Assembly (NCBI GenBank): GCA_964370625.1
Contig: CAYJKB010000001.1
Location: 1 to 64,000 of the forward strand
Length of the DNA stretch: 64,000 nt
Source: CAYJKB01 sp964370625
GTDB taxonomy: Bacteria > Bacillota > Clostridia > Oscillospirales > Butyricicoccaceae
Direction: 5' to 3'
This document shows positions 16,955 through 25,016 of the stretch, one piece after another. Position 1 is the first letter of the stretch. Each line of letters begins with the position of its first letter. The translations under genes were made by a program, and so were the position numbers. A model generated the notes under the pieces. That model had not been told where the DNA came from. It saw only the letters and a list, made by a program, of their open reading frames with translations, and did not search any database.

Positions 16955-18223
16955 CTAAAAACTGCCAGAACCTCCAGTACGAGAACCACCATATCCCTCG
17001 CTTGAGCTAGAGCCACCACTCGAACTTCCACTAGATCCACCAGAGTCTTTTTCTATTTTTGTTCGTGTTGTCGTCGTATGAGAATAATTTTGATAACTTT
17101 CTGTAAGTTCTAAGCTATTAGGATTTGCAAAATCTTTAGCTTCAGTTTTAGTTATAGCAGTTTTCATGTCTGCAACATAAACATATTTCACTATAAGTTT
17201 TGCAGCGATAAGTGCTATAATCATAGAAAACATAATACTTCCTAAAAGTTCATCACTAATCTCAAATGGAGCTTTATAAGGTTTGCCAGCTTTAGCTGTT
17301 TCTAAAAACTGCTCTGCATAGTCTAAATATAGATTAAAAGCCTTGAAATATTCACCAGCAGTTAAAAATGGGGGAATTTCGCTACCTATAAATCTTATTG
17401 CATCGTCTGTATAAGCTTCACTTCCGAAATTTCTTGCAGAAGTTGAAAATTCTCTGTTGCCTTCTTCTATGCTAACACCAAAAATCAAACCATCACGAGT
17501 TGGGTCTAATCCCTCATAAAAATCTAAATAACTTCGCAAAGTATCATCATTTGGAACAGATTTCACTGTCATAAAAGTTATGTCAAAATCATATTTTTTA
17601 TGAATTTCTTGCATTCTAGCATCTAAAATACCTTCTTCTTCGGCAGTGAAAAGGTCTGCTTCATCAATAATGGAATTAAATCCACTTATGAAATAATTAC
17701 TATATGAAGGTTCTTCGCTATCTCCGCCTAAAATTTGTTCTTCTTCAGGAACTAATCCATATTCTACCGAAACGTCAGTCCCTACGATATGAAGTTCTGT
17801 AAGAATTAAAAAATATTCAAGACTTTCACCATAAGTGCCAGTAGTTGCATCAAGATTTGTAAAAACTTCTAAAATATCATCAGTGAGCGTATCAGAAAAT
17901 TGACCATAAGGTACTATTTTAAAATTATAATAATCTTGATATAAATTTAGTAAAAAAACTACTCCGTTTCCTGTTTTATCGCTGACAGAGTAATTTTCTA
18001 AAAATTCATCTGACTTTTCTTTATTTTCAAATTCACTTGTCACAAAAGTAATATCATAAGCATAATTTGCAGAAATAAAAGCAATTTCATCTTGTAACAA
18101 AACTAAACTTTCGGCACCAAGAACATTAGCCTCATCTATAATTTCACCACTTGCAAACACTGAAATTGATAGTGTTGAAATTACAAAAACTAGCGAAATT
18201 ATCAAATTTATTAGCTTTCTCAT
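16955..18223 (-). CDS. Secreted/membrane TPM-domain protein
   Basis: A 422-residue protein with a signal peptide (about 1-24), two TPM-type domains (about 25-150, IIDEANVLGAESL; about 185-305, IIDEADLFTAEEEGILD), a membrane helix near 330-350 and a Ser/Gly-rich tail ending GGSGSF. TPM domains of the YgcG/YdjH type sit on the outer face of membranes, and the Gly-Ser-Phe tail is usual. The gene overlaps the zinc-ribbon gene by one base (TAATG), so translation is coupled. It is the last gene of the SPFH cluster and probably works with those proteins in envelope stress. The duplicated TPM domain is the notable feature. Confidence 0.88.
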   Translation of the reverse strand: MRKLINLIISLVFVISTLSISVFASGEIIDEANVLGAESLVLLQDEIAFISANYAYDITFVTSEFENKEKSDEFLENYSVSDKTGNGVVFLLNLYQDYYNFKIVPYGQFSDTLTDDILEVFTNLDATTGTYGESLEYFLILTELHIVGTDVSVEYGLVPEEEQILGGDSEEPSYSNYFISGFNSIIDEADLFTAEEEGILDARMQEIHKKYDFDITFMTVKSVPNDDTLRSYLDFYEGLDPTRDGLIFGVSIEEGNREFSTSARNFGSEAYTDDAIRFIGSEIPPFLTAGEYFKAFNLYLDYAEQFLETAKAGKPYKAPFEISDELLGSIMFSMIIALIAAKLIVKYVYVADMKTAITKTEAKDFANPNSLELTESYQNYSHTTTTRTKIEKDSGGSSGSSSGGSSSSEGYGGSRTGGSGSF

Positions 18224-19302
18224 TAAGCACCTCCAAAAAACATAAATGCAAACAATGCGGTAAGAATAGCAGTAATCCCTGCAAAATATTTAAGCTCTAA
18301 AAGGAATTTTTTCATTTTATCAATAGGTAATTCGCCAGAAACTTTACCTGTTTGACCATTTATCGCAAAAGTATAAATCTTCCCATGGTATTTTGTGTTT
18401 AACATCCACACTGGAAATAGTGCATAGTGGGTATCATCTTCTATGAAATTTATATCAGCATTTTTCAAAGAAACTCTGTCAAACCCTGTAATAGTTCTCA
18501 TAAAAGCACTACCAGTAGAATTTATTGCTCTGACTTTAGCACGCTCACGACATTCATTAACATCAACATCGAATTTATCAGCAAAAAACCCAGCCATATA
18601 TTGTGGTGAAAATTTCTTTAAATCATGATATTCAAAAGGTTCTAGCCCATCCATATATTCATCTTCCATTTTTCGTGATGCATCTACTGGGATTTTACTG
18701 AATTTTAAGTTACCAGACCGATAAATATCATAATGCTTGGTTTTTGTGATTTCATAATCGCCAGATGTATATTTTTCTATTTCTTGTCCATCATAAGTTG
18801 CATTTCCGTCACCTTTTCCAGAATAAAGCCAAAAGGGAACATACATTCCAGCGATTTTTTTAATACGATTTTCGTCTGTAAAAGTGTTTGGCAAGAGAAC
18901 TTTTCCTTTATAAAAATCTTTTAACATTTGCTCTGCTTGCTCTTTACTTATTTTAAAAGGTAAAATCACATCAGGTTTAACCACTCCAGAAATATTATTT
19001 GAAATCACCACAGGATTTGAGCAGTACATACATTCTGTAGCAACTGTATTTCTATCAGACACAACTTCTGCGCCACAAGATGTGCAAATAAAGCCTGATT
19101 GCTCCTCTAGAACTTCATTTTGTCTTACCACGCCTTCAGTTGCCCAATCTACTTCTTCTGTTTGAGGCTCTTGCTCTGTTTCGAAATAGTTTTCAGGATA
19201 TTTACTATCACAATAATCACAGACAATCATTTGTGTTTCAGCATCAAAATGTAAAGGCCCTAAACATTCAGGACATTGATATTTAATTAATTCTTCTGTC
19301 AT
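18223..19302 (-). CDS. TFIIB-type zinc-ribbon membrane protein (YdjG-like)
   Basis: A 359-residue protein with two N-terminal zinc ribbons (CPECLGPL...CDYCDSKY near 9-33, and CTSCGAEV...CMYCSNPV near 73-98). A conserved middle region contains VPFWLYSG and FPVWMLNTKYHGKIYTFAINGQTGK, and a hydrophobic C-terminal helix follows (FAGITAILTALFAFMFF). In Bacillus subtilis the related YdjG acts with SPFH protein YdjI and PspA at the membrane (established for that system). A hairpin separates it from the SPFH gene. The AGGAGG site is good. Confidence 0.88.
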   Translation of the reverse strand: MTEELIKYQCPECLGPLHFDAETQMIVCDYCDSKYPENYFETEQEPQTEEVDWATEGVVRQNEVLEEQSGFICTSCGAEVVSDRNTVATECMYCSNPVVISNNISGVVKPDVILPFKISKEQAEQMLKDFYKGKVLLPNTFTDENRIKKIAGMYVPFWLYSGKGDGNATYDGQEIEKYTSGDYEITKTKHYDIYRSGNLKFSKIPVDASRKMEDEYMDGLEPFEYHDLKKFSPQYMAGFFADKFDVDVNECRERAKVRAINSTGSAFMRTITGFDRVSLKNADINFIEDDTHYALFPVWMLNTKYHGKIYTFAINGQTGKVSGELPIDKMKKFLLELKYFAGITAILTALFAFMFFGGA

Positions 19303-19328
19303 GTTTTTTCCTCCTAATTAATTAAAAT

Positions 19329-19351
19329 AGGGGATACGTTCAGCATCCCCT
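19329..19351 (-). terminator. Hairpin between the SPFH and zinc-ribbon genes
   Basis: The stem AGGGGAT/ATCCCCT encloses a 9-base loop, with a modest T-rich tail (ATTTTAAT) on the minus strand. As it lies inside the cluster it may be an attenuator that makes the SPFH protein more abundant than the downstream products. Confidence 0.45.
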
Positions 19352-19358
19352 AAAAAAC

Positions 19359-20717
19359 CTATTTTACATCATTATCATCGAAAATATCACCACATTCAGG
19401 GCAGAATTTCGGTGGATTTTTAGGATCAGGTGGATTCCAGCCACATTTATCACAAGTAAATAATGGTGCATCAGCTGGTTTTTTAGATCCACATTCAGCA
19501 CAGAATTTACCTTTGTTTGTAGCACCACAAGAACAGTTCCAACCTTCTGACGGTGCAGGTTTAGGTGTACCACATTCTAAGCAGAACTTGCTAGTATTAG
19601 AAGCTCCACAAGAACACTGCCAACTGTCAGCTGACGGTGCAGCTTGTGCTGGTGTTTGTTGTTGGGGCTGCTGTGCTTGATACTGTTGTTGTTGCATTTG
19701 CTGTTGCTGACCCATCGCAAACAGGTTATTAGCATTCATTCCACCAGCACCCTGAGCCATGTTCATTCCCATAAAGCCCATCATAGGGCCCATTCCGCCT
19801 TCGTTTTGTGCAGCTGATTGCATAGCCTCAGCTTGTGCTGAAACTAAATGAGCTGCTGCCATTGTAGGATTTCTGAATGTCGCATTTCTTTGAAGTTCTT
19901 TAATCATGTCTTCATCTTCATCAGAAGCTTTAACAGAAGATACACCGAAAGAAAATACTTTTAAACCACGAAGCTCTACCCATTTTTTAGATAAAACTTC
20001 ATTAAGTGCATCAGAAATTTCCATTGTATGACCAGGAAGCATACTATAACGTATACCCATTGCAGAAATTTTTGCAAACGCTGGTTGAAGTGCAGTCATA
20101 AGTTCACTTTTAAGCATTCCATCGATTTCAGAACGATTATAATCATCAGAAATATTACCACACACATTTGTGTAAAATAGCAAAGGGTCAATAATTTTAT
20201 ATGAGTACTCGCCATGACATCTGATAGAAATGTCAATATCTAAGCCAATATTTTGGTCTACAACTCTAAATGGGACAGGTGACGGAGTTCCATATTTATT
20301 GCCAATAATTTCCTTCGTGTTTAAATAATAAATTCGTTGATCTGTCGCCGGCTGACCACCAAAAGTAAATCTCTTTCCAATATTTAAAAATGTAGATTTA
20401 ATACTTTCCTCTAAATCACCTGAAAAAATAGATGGTTCAGTTGAAGTGTCATATGTAAATTCACCAGGTTCAGCACAAATTTCAGCTACCTTTCCATTTT
20501 CAACAATAATCATACACTGCCCATCAGCAACTGCGATTACTGAGCCATTTGAAATGATATTATCTTCACCTTTTGTGTTAGAGCTTCTTGCAGATGTTCG
20601 CTTTTGACCTTTGCGAACTAAAACATCAGCTTCGATAGCCTCACAGTAAAAAAACTCTTTCCATTGGTCGGCTAAAACGCCACCAACTGATCCTGTTAAT
20701 GCTTTAATAAGTCCCAT
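19359..20717 (-). CDS. SPFH-domain protein with zinc-ribbon tail (YdjI-like)
   Basis: A 452-residue SPFH/band-7 type protein. The N-terminus (MGLIKALTGSVGGVLADQWKEF) and the SPFH body (about 30-290) match the YdjI/virion-core-like branch. A Met/Gln/Gly-rich linker (about 310-350) is followed by three zinc-ribbon-type units with CxCG...CxECG cysteines (WQCSCGA, WNCSCGA, FTCDKCGW). It has no membrane helix and would attach to the membrane through partners. It lies between the DUF6935-like and zinc-ribbon genes. Such proteins organise membrane microdomains and stress responses. Confidence 0.9.
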   Translation of the reverse strand: MGLIKALTGSVGGVLADQWKEFFYCEAIEADVLVRKGQKRTSARSSNTKGEDNIISNGSVIAVADGQCMIIVENGKVAEICAEPGEFTYDTSTEPSIFSGDLEESIKSTFLNIGKRFTFGGQPATDQRIYYLNTKEIIGNKYGTPSPVPFRVVDQNIGLDIDISIRCHGEYSYKIIDPLLFYTNVCGNISDDYNRSEIDGMLKSELMTALQPAFAKISAMGIRYSMLPGHTMEISDALNEVLSKKWVELRGLKVFSFGVSSVKASDEDEDMIKELQRNATFRNPTMAAAHLVSAQAEAMQSAAQNEGGMGPMMGFMGMNMAQGAGGMNANNLFAMGQQQQMQQQQYQAQQPQQQTPAQAAPSADSWQCSCGASNTSKFCLECGTPKPAPSEGWNCSCGATNKGKFCAECGSKKPADAPLFTCDKCGWNPPDPKNPPKFCPECGDIFDDNDVK

Positions 20718-20756
20718 GATTAATCCTCCTAATTTAATTATTTATTTAATATGTAT

Positions 20757-21323
20757 TTATGCAAAAGGGTCAAGATTTTGTGGTTTTCTTATGTCAGGAA
20801 GAAGATATTGTTCCCATAAAAACCACTGACCGGTTGATGTTTTCTGACGTAATCTTATAGCACGTTTGCTATCAGCACCACCAGATTTTAGGAAAAGCTG
20901 TATATATCCTTCACCGATTAAATCCATGCTTGTCGAAGTTTCATAAACAGATATTACAAGTGGTTCGGTGGGTTCATAGTTATTCTCAGGAGTAGCTCCA
21001 TCAAAATATGAAACAGGAACATATTCTTTCCCAACAAGTCTATCACGTAAAAACTGTTTTTCATAGTTTGAAAGGTCAGTAGGTCCTTTTAAAAAATTAA
21101 GCATTTCTATACAAAGTTCACGATCTACAGAGTACATACAAAGTGCAACTACTGTAAGAGCAGAAAGTTTAAAAGGGTCTTTAAAATCACCTGCAAGTTC
21201 TTTTAATTCTGAAGTAGTTGTTGGCATTTTAGAAATAGAAATTGATGTTTTTCCATTTTTATTTTCGCCTAGTGCTTCAGTAGAATTTGTAAAATTTTGT
21301 TTCAGTTTATCAAAAAAAGTCAT
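20757..21323 (-). CDS. DUF6935-like protein of the SPFH cluster
   Basis: A 188-residue cytoplasmic protein. The first 35 residues are polar. The body contains FKDPFKLSALTVVALCMY, LNFLKGPTDLSNYEKQFLRDR and a C-terminal half rich in beta strands (KSGGADSKRAIRLRQKTSTG, QWFLWEQYLLPDIRKPQ). From memory this matches DUF6935, whose function is unknown. It is the first gene of the four-gene SPFH cluster, where the Bacillus cluster has pspA (ydjF). It does not look like PspA, as no long coiled coil is visible. Confidence 0.75.
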   Translation of the reverse strand: MTFFDKLKQNFTNSTEALGENKNGKTSISISKMPTTTSELKELAGDFKDPFKLSALTVVALCMYSVDRELCIEMLNFLKGPTDLSNYEKQFLRDRLVGKEYVPVSYFDGATPENNYEPTEPLVISVYETSTSMDLIGEGYIQLFLKSGGADSKRAIRLRQKTSTGQWFLWEQYLLPDIRKPQNLDPFA

Positions 21324-21357
21324 AGTGTAATACCTCCTATTATTGCTCTATATGCTG

Positions 21358-21386
21358 ATTATACTACTAGATAAATCCTTTGTGAA
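21358..21386 (-). promoter_or_regulatory. Promoter of the SPFH/TPM cluster
   Basis: On the minus strand TTCACA (21381-21386) and TATAAT (21358-21363) are 17 bases apart, 35 bases before the first gene. A perfect palindrome abuts the -35 box. Confidence 0.65.
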
Positions 21387-21403
21387 TGTGCCAATTGGCA
21401 CAT
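21386..21403. promoter_or_regulatory. 18-base perfect palindrome at the SPFH promoter
   Basis: ATGTGCCAATTGGCACAT is a perfect palindrome touching the -35 box, so it may be an operator for a dimeric regulator. The TGTGCC/GGCACA arms also occur in the terminator at 2585-2617, so an alternative is a short terminator for transcripts entering from either side. Confidence 0.4.
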
Positions 21404-21496
21404 GTTAAATAAAAAAAGCTAGGGATAAAGTAAAATTCCTTTTAAAAAGTCATTCGTGCGAGCACGAAAATTAATAAAAATGTAATAATTTATCTA

Positions 21497-21525
21497 TTGA
21501 TGATACAAAAACTAAAGGTTATAAT
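21497..21525 (+). promoter_or_regulatory. Promoter of the choloylglycine-hydrolase-like gene
   Basis: TTGATG (21497-21502) and TATAAT (21520-21525) are spaced by 17 bases, followed by GGAGGG before the ATG. Confidence 0.7.
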
Positions 21526-21558
21526 AATATAAAAAAAATTGATAATGGAGGGCAAATT

Positions 21559-22530
21559 ATGTGTACATCTATATCATGGAATAATGGAGACTTTTATTTA
21601 GGTAGAAATATGGATATAAGTTTTGATTTTGATAGAAAAATAGTTGTAGTACCTAGAAATTATTCATTTACATTTAAAGAAATGCCACAATTAGACACAC
21701 ATTATGCTTTAATGGGTACAGCAATGGTTATAAATAATTATCCACTTTTTGCAGAAGCAGTTAATGAAAAAGGTGTTTACATGGCTGGACTTAATTTTCC
21801 TGAAATAGCTAAGTATAACAAAAGTGATAATATGAAAGATAATGTTACAGTTAATGAATTTATACCATATATCTTGTCAAAATCCTCTAATATAGATGAC
21901 GTTTATATACTTCTAAATAAAATCAATTTAACAGACATACCTTTTTTGCCTAATATTCCAATCCCTAGTCTGCATTTCATTGTTTCAGATAAAAACAAAT
22001 CGTTAGTTGTGGAATGTACCAAAACAGGTATGCATATTTACGAAAATGAGACAGGAATTATAACAAATAATCCTACTTTTGATATGCAAATGCACAACTT
22101 AAATAACTATATGTATCTATCAAATGAAAACCCAACAAATAAAATGACTAAAGAAATTGAATTAAATCATTATTGTATGGGACTAGGTGCGTTAGGACTA
22201 CCTGGAGATTTTTCTTCACAATCTAGATTTGTTAAAGCATATTTTTTAAAGGCAAATTCAGCCGCAGAAAAAACAGAAATTGCATCTATAGCACAAATAT
22301 TTCATATGCTTGATGCAGTCGCTATGGTGCGTGGAAGTGTACTAGATGGAGAGAAATTTGATATTACAGTTTATTCATGTTGCATAAATGCTGATAAAGG
22401 AATTTATTATTTTAAAACTTATGATAGTAGTGCTATTTCTGCTGTATATATGTATAACGAAGATTTATCTAGAAATGAACTTATAGTGCATGAATTTACG
22501 CAAAATACAAAAATTTTTCCCATAAATTAG
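21559..22530 (+). CDS. Choloylglycine hydrolase family (bile salt/penicillin V acylase-like)
   Basis: An N-terminal-nucleophile amidase of 323 residues. After removal of Met1, Cys2 is the nucleophile. Arg16 and Asp19 (LGRNMDI), Asn79 (AGLNFP), Asn171 (TNNPTF) and Arg223 (SSQSRF) match the catalytic set of bile salt hydrolases and penicillin V acylases. It deconjugates amide-linked substrates, in a gut organism most likely bile salts. Substrate choice cannot be fixed from these residues alone. There is no signal peptide, so it is cytoplasmic. It is a single gene with its own promoter and terminator. Confidence 0.9.
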   Translation: MCTSISWNNGDFYLGRNMDISFDFDRKIVVVPRNYSFTFKEMPQLDTHYALMGTAMVINNYPLFAEAVNEKGVYMAGLNFPEIAKYNKSDNMKDNVTVNEFIPYILSKSSNIDDVYILLNKINLTDIPFLPNIPIPSLHFIVSDKNKSLVVECTKTGMHIYENETGIITNNPTFDMQMHNLNNYMYLSNENPTNKMTKEIELNHYCMGLGALGLPGDFSSQSRFVKAYFLKANSAAEKTEIASIAQIFHMLDAVAMVRGSVLDGEKFDITVYSCCINADKGIYYFKTYDSSAISAVYMYNEDLSRNELIVHEFTQNTKIFPIN

Positions 22531-22553
22531 CATTTTGGTGTTTAGTGCAATAA

Positions 22554-22585
22554 TAAAAAGCTATCTGATTTGATAGCTTTTTATT
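22554..22585 (+). terminator. Bidirectional terminator, hydrolase and LysR genes
   Basis: The stem AAAAAGCTATC/GATAGCTTTTT has a 6-base loop and T-runs on both strands. It lies between two convergent genes. Confidence 0.85.
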
Positions 22586-22600
22586 ATGTATTTGATTAAT

Positions 22601-23533
22601 TTATTTATGTTTTTCAGCAATACTAAAGAAAGCTTTCATTGCGTTAGTGCAATATTTATTACGTTTATAATGAAAATGCACACTTCTTTTTGCATGTGAA
22701 CTATCTATTTTAAAGAAGGCAATTTTATCAGTTGGAGCTATTTTTTTTATTAAAGTATCACTTATAAAGGAAATACCAACACCAAAGTCAGTTATATGAT
22801 AAGAGCTTATTTGCTGATCTAATTTCAATGTGACTTGAGGAGTAAAATTAGCTTCAAAACAGATTTTTTCAGCTCGTTCTCTTGTGTCATTGTGCGAGCG
22901 TAAGTAAACAAATGGATAGTTTTTAAAAAGTGAAATATCAATTCCTTTAGCATCACAATGAAGATTGTTTTTAATATCTTCAGCAGAAAAATAGCTATGA
23001 AGATTTAATTCATCAGATATTGATTTTGGAACAGCTAATAGCAAATGTTCTTCTATAAAATCAATTTTATTATATATAAGTTTAGAAAAAACTAAGTTGT
23101 CAATTACTATATCAATGCTGCCATCAAGCAACCTTTTTTCTAAAACAGAAGTATGCTCTTCAACTAAACTAATTTTTACATTAGGATACATTTTTTTAAA
23201 ATCGACAACCATAGAAGGTAGCAAAAAAGATGCAAACATACTACTTCCGCCAACAACTATTTTACCTGTAAATAGATTTCCTAAATTTTCGATTTGCGAT
23301 GTAAAGTCGTTTTGCAAATCCATTATACCTTCGATTGTTTTGATATATTTTTCTCCACACTCTGTAAGTCTAATAGGATTTATACTTCTTTCAAAAATTG
23401 GCATACCTATTTTATTTTCAACCTTTTTAATCGCAGCACTAAGCGCTGGTTGCGAAATATAAAGATTTTTAGCTGCTTTAGAAAAGCTTCGCTCTTTGTA
23501 TACCTCATAAATATAAGCCATATTTGAAAACAT
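22601..23533 (-). CDS. LysR-family transcriptional regulator
   Basis: A 310-residue LysR regulator. The N-terminal winged helix-turn-helix (about 3-60, SFSKAAKNLYISQPALSAAIKK cut by a linker) is followed by a two-lobed effector-binding domain (about 90-300, KIVVGGSSMFASFLLP; GVGISFISD). It is divergent from the glutamate dehydrogenase gene across 126 bases that contain an ATAAG-N6-CTTAT dyad. By this arrangement it probably controls that gene and itself, with a nitrogen or carbon metabolite as effector. Confidence 0.92.
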   Translation of the reverse strand: MFSNMAYIYEVYKERSFSKAAKNLYISQPALSAAIKKVENKIGMPIFERSINPIRLTECGEKYIKTIEGIMDLQNDFTSQIENLGNLFTGKIVVGGSSMFASFLLPSMVVDFKKMYPNVKISLVEEHTSVLEKRLLDGSIDIVIDNLVFSKLIYNKIDFIEEHLLLAVPKSISDELNLHSYFSAEDIKNNLHCDAKGIDISLFKNYPFVYLRSHNDTRERAEKICFEANFTPQVTLKLDQQISSYHITDFGVGISFISDTLIKKIAPTDKIAFFKIDSSHAKRSVHFHYKRNKYCTNAMKAFFSIAEKHK

Positions 23534-23553
23534 ATTTTAACACTTCTCCTAAC

Positions 23554-23569
23554 ATAAGTAATCGCTTAT
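23554..23569. promoter_or_regulatory. Candidate LysR binding site
   Basis: ATAAGTAATCGCTTAT is a 16-base dyad (ATAAG-N6-CTTAT) of the T-N11-A type used by LysR regulators, in the divergent region. Two direct copies of TATAACTATT (23567-23576 and 23584-23593) follow and reach the -35 box of the dehydrogenase promoter; they may be the activation half-sites. Confidence 0.5.
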
Positions 23570-23592
23570 AACTATTATACGAATATAACTAT

Positions 23593-23621
23593 TTGATTTT
23601 ATTATAAGACATGTGTATACT
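23593..23621 (+). promoter_or_regulatory. Promoter of glutamate dehydrogenase
   Basis: TTGATT (23593-23598) and TATACT (23616-23621) are spaced by 17 bases. Confidence 0.65.
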
Positions 23622-23659
23622 AATTACAAGTAAAACATTAGAAAAGAGGCAAAAAAATC

Positions 23660-24922
23660 ATGAATCACACGTATAACCCTTATGACAACGTGCTGCAAGT
23701 AGTTGATCGTGCAGCAAAGACACTTGGATATAAACAAGCTGATTATGAGCCGATTAAATATCCAGAGCGAGAATTAAAAGTATCTATTCCGGTTGAAATG
23801 GATGATGGAACAGTTAAAGTATTTGATGGTTTCCGTATACAACATTCAACAACTAGAGGACCTGCAAAAGGTGGAGTGCGTTTTCACCCTGATGTAGATA
23901 ATAATGAAGTAAAAGCGCTTGCAGCTTGGATGACTTTCAAATGTGCTGTAGTTAATATTCCTTATGGCGGAGGAAAAGGTGGCGTAGTTTGCGACCCAAA
24001 TAAATTATCAGAGAGAGAATTAAGAGCAGTTACAAGACGTTTTACTGCTGCAATAGCTCCACTAATCGGACCTGAAACTGATATTCCAGCTCCAGACGTA
24101 GGTAGTAATGCTGTAGTTATGGGATGGATGATGGATACATATAGTATGCTTAAAGGCTATTGTGTACCTGGAGTTGTAACTGGTAAACCTCTTGAACTAG
24201 GAGGCGCATTAGGAAGAAATGAAGCTACTGGACGTGGCGTGTTATTTACTACTTTAAATATTTTAAATAAATTAGATATACCAGTAAACTCTACTAGAAT
24301 TGCAGTACAAGGTATGGGTAACGTTGGTAGTATCAGTGCAAAATTATTACATGAGCAAGGTGCAAAAATTGTAGCAGTTAGCGATGTATCATGTGGACTT
24401 TATAACGCTGATGGACTTAATATCCCAGAAATTATTGAATATCTATCAAAAGATAGAAAAAATGTACTTGCAAATTATGAAGGCACAGGCAATAAAGTAA
24501 TTGGTAATAGTGAATTATTAACTTTAGATGTCGATGTTTTAATCCCAGCTGCATTAGAAAACCAAATTAATGAAGATAATGCAGAAGATATCAAAGCAAA
24601 AATAATTATTGAAGCTGCAAATGGTCCTGTTTCAATCGAAGCAGATGCTATTTTAGAAAAAAATAACATTATAGTAGTTCCTGATATCCTGGCAAATGCT
24701 GGTGGTGTTGTTGTTTCTTACTTTGAATGGGTTCAAAACCTACAATCAGTGAGTTGGACTGAAGAAGTGGTTAACGATAAACTAAAAAGCATTATGGATC
24801 CTGCTTTTGAAGCAGTGTGGAATATCACAAAAAAAGAAAATACGTCACTTAGAAATGGCGCTTATTTGATAGCTGTAAAACGTGTTGTTGATGCGAAAAA
24901 AGCACGTGCTATCTGGCCTTAA
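23660..24922 (+). CDS. gdhA: Glutamate dehydrogenase (Glu/Leu/Phe/Val family)
   Basis: It catalyses reversible oxidative deamination of glutamate to 2-oxoglutarate and ammonia. The catalytic lysine lies in PYGGGKGG (Lys106). Substrate residues include KGGVRFHP (about 70-77) and the Rossmann loop is GMGNVGS (218-224). An Asp follows the second strand (VAVSDVS), favouring NAD over NADP. At 420 residues it is the short hexameric RocG/GudB-like type used mainly for glutamate breakdown. The divergent LysR gene is the likely regulator. Confidence 0.95.
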   Translation: MNHTYNPYDNVLQVVDRAAKTLGYKQADYEPIKYPERELKVSIPVEMDDGTVKVFDGFRIQHSTTRGPAKGGVRFHPDVDNNEVKALAAWMTFKCAVVNIPYGGGKGGVVCDPNKLSERELRAVTRRFTAAIAPLIGPETDIPAPDVGSNAVVMGWMMDTYSMLKGYCVPGVVTGKPLELGGALGRNEATGRGVLFTTLNILNKLDIPVNSTRIAVQGMGNVGSISAKLLHEQGAKIVAVSDVSCGLYNADGLNIPEIIEYLSKDRKNVLANYEGTGNKVIGNSELLTLDVDVLIPAALENQINEDNAEDIKAKIIIEAANGPVSIEADAILEKNNIIVVPDILANAGGVVVSYFEWVQNLQSVSWTEEVVNDKLKSIMDPAFEAVWNITKKENTSLRNGAYLIAVKRVVDAKKARAIWP

Positions 24923-24974
24923 ACCTTACTATCTACTTTTAATTAAATAGAATCTCTCCCCAAGAGAATAAAAT

Positions 24975-25007
24975 AGATGCATAGCTTTTGCTATGCATCT
25001 GTTTTTA
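24975..25007 (+). terminator. Terminator after glutamate dehydrogenase
   Basis: The stem AGATGCATAGC/GCTATGCATCT with a TTTT loop is followed by GTTTTTAT. It also lies after the convergent pbfA-like gene, which it could serve. Confidence 0.88.
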
Positions 25008-25016
25008 TATAATAAA

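Noticed and set aside
20757..21323. First gene of the SPFH cluster as pspA
   Set aside because: The translated product lacks the long coiled coil of PspA and has beta-rich C-terminal sequence.
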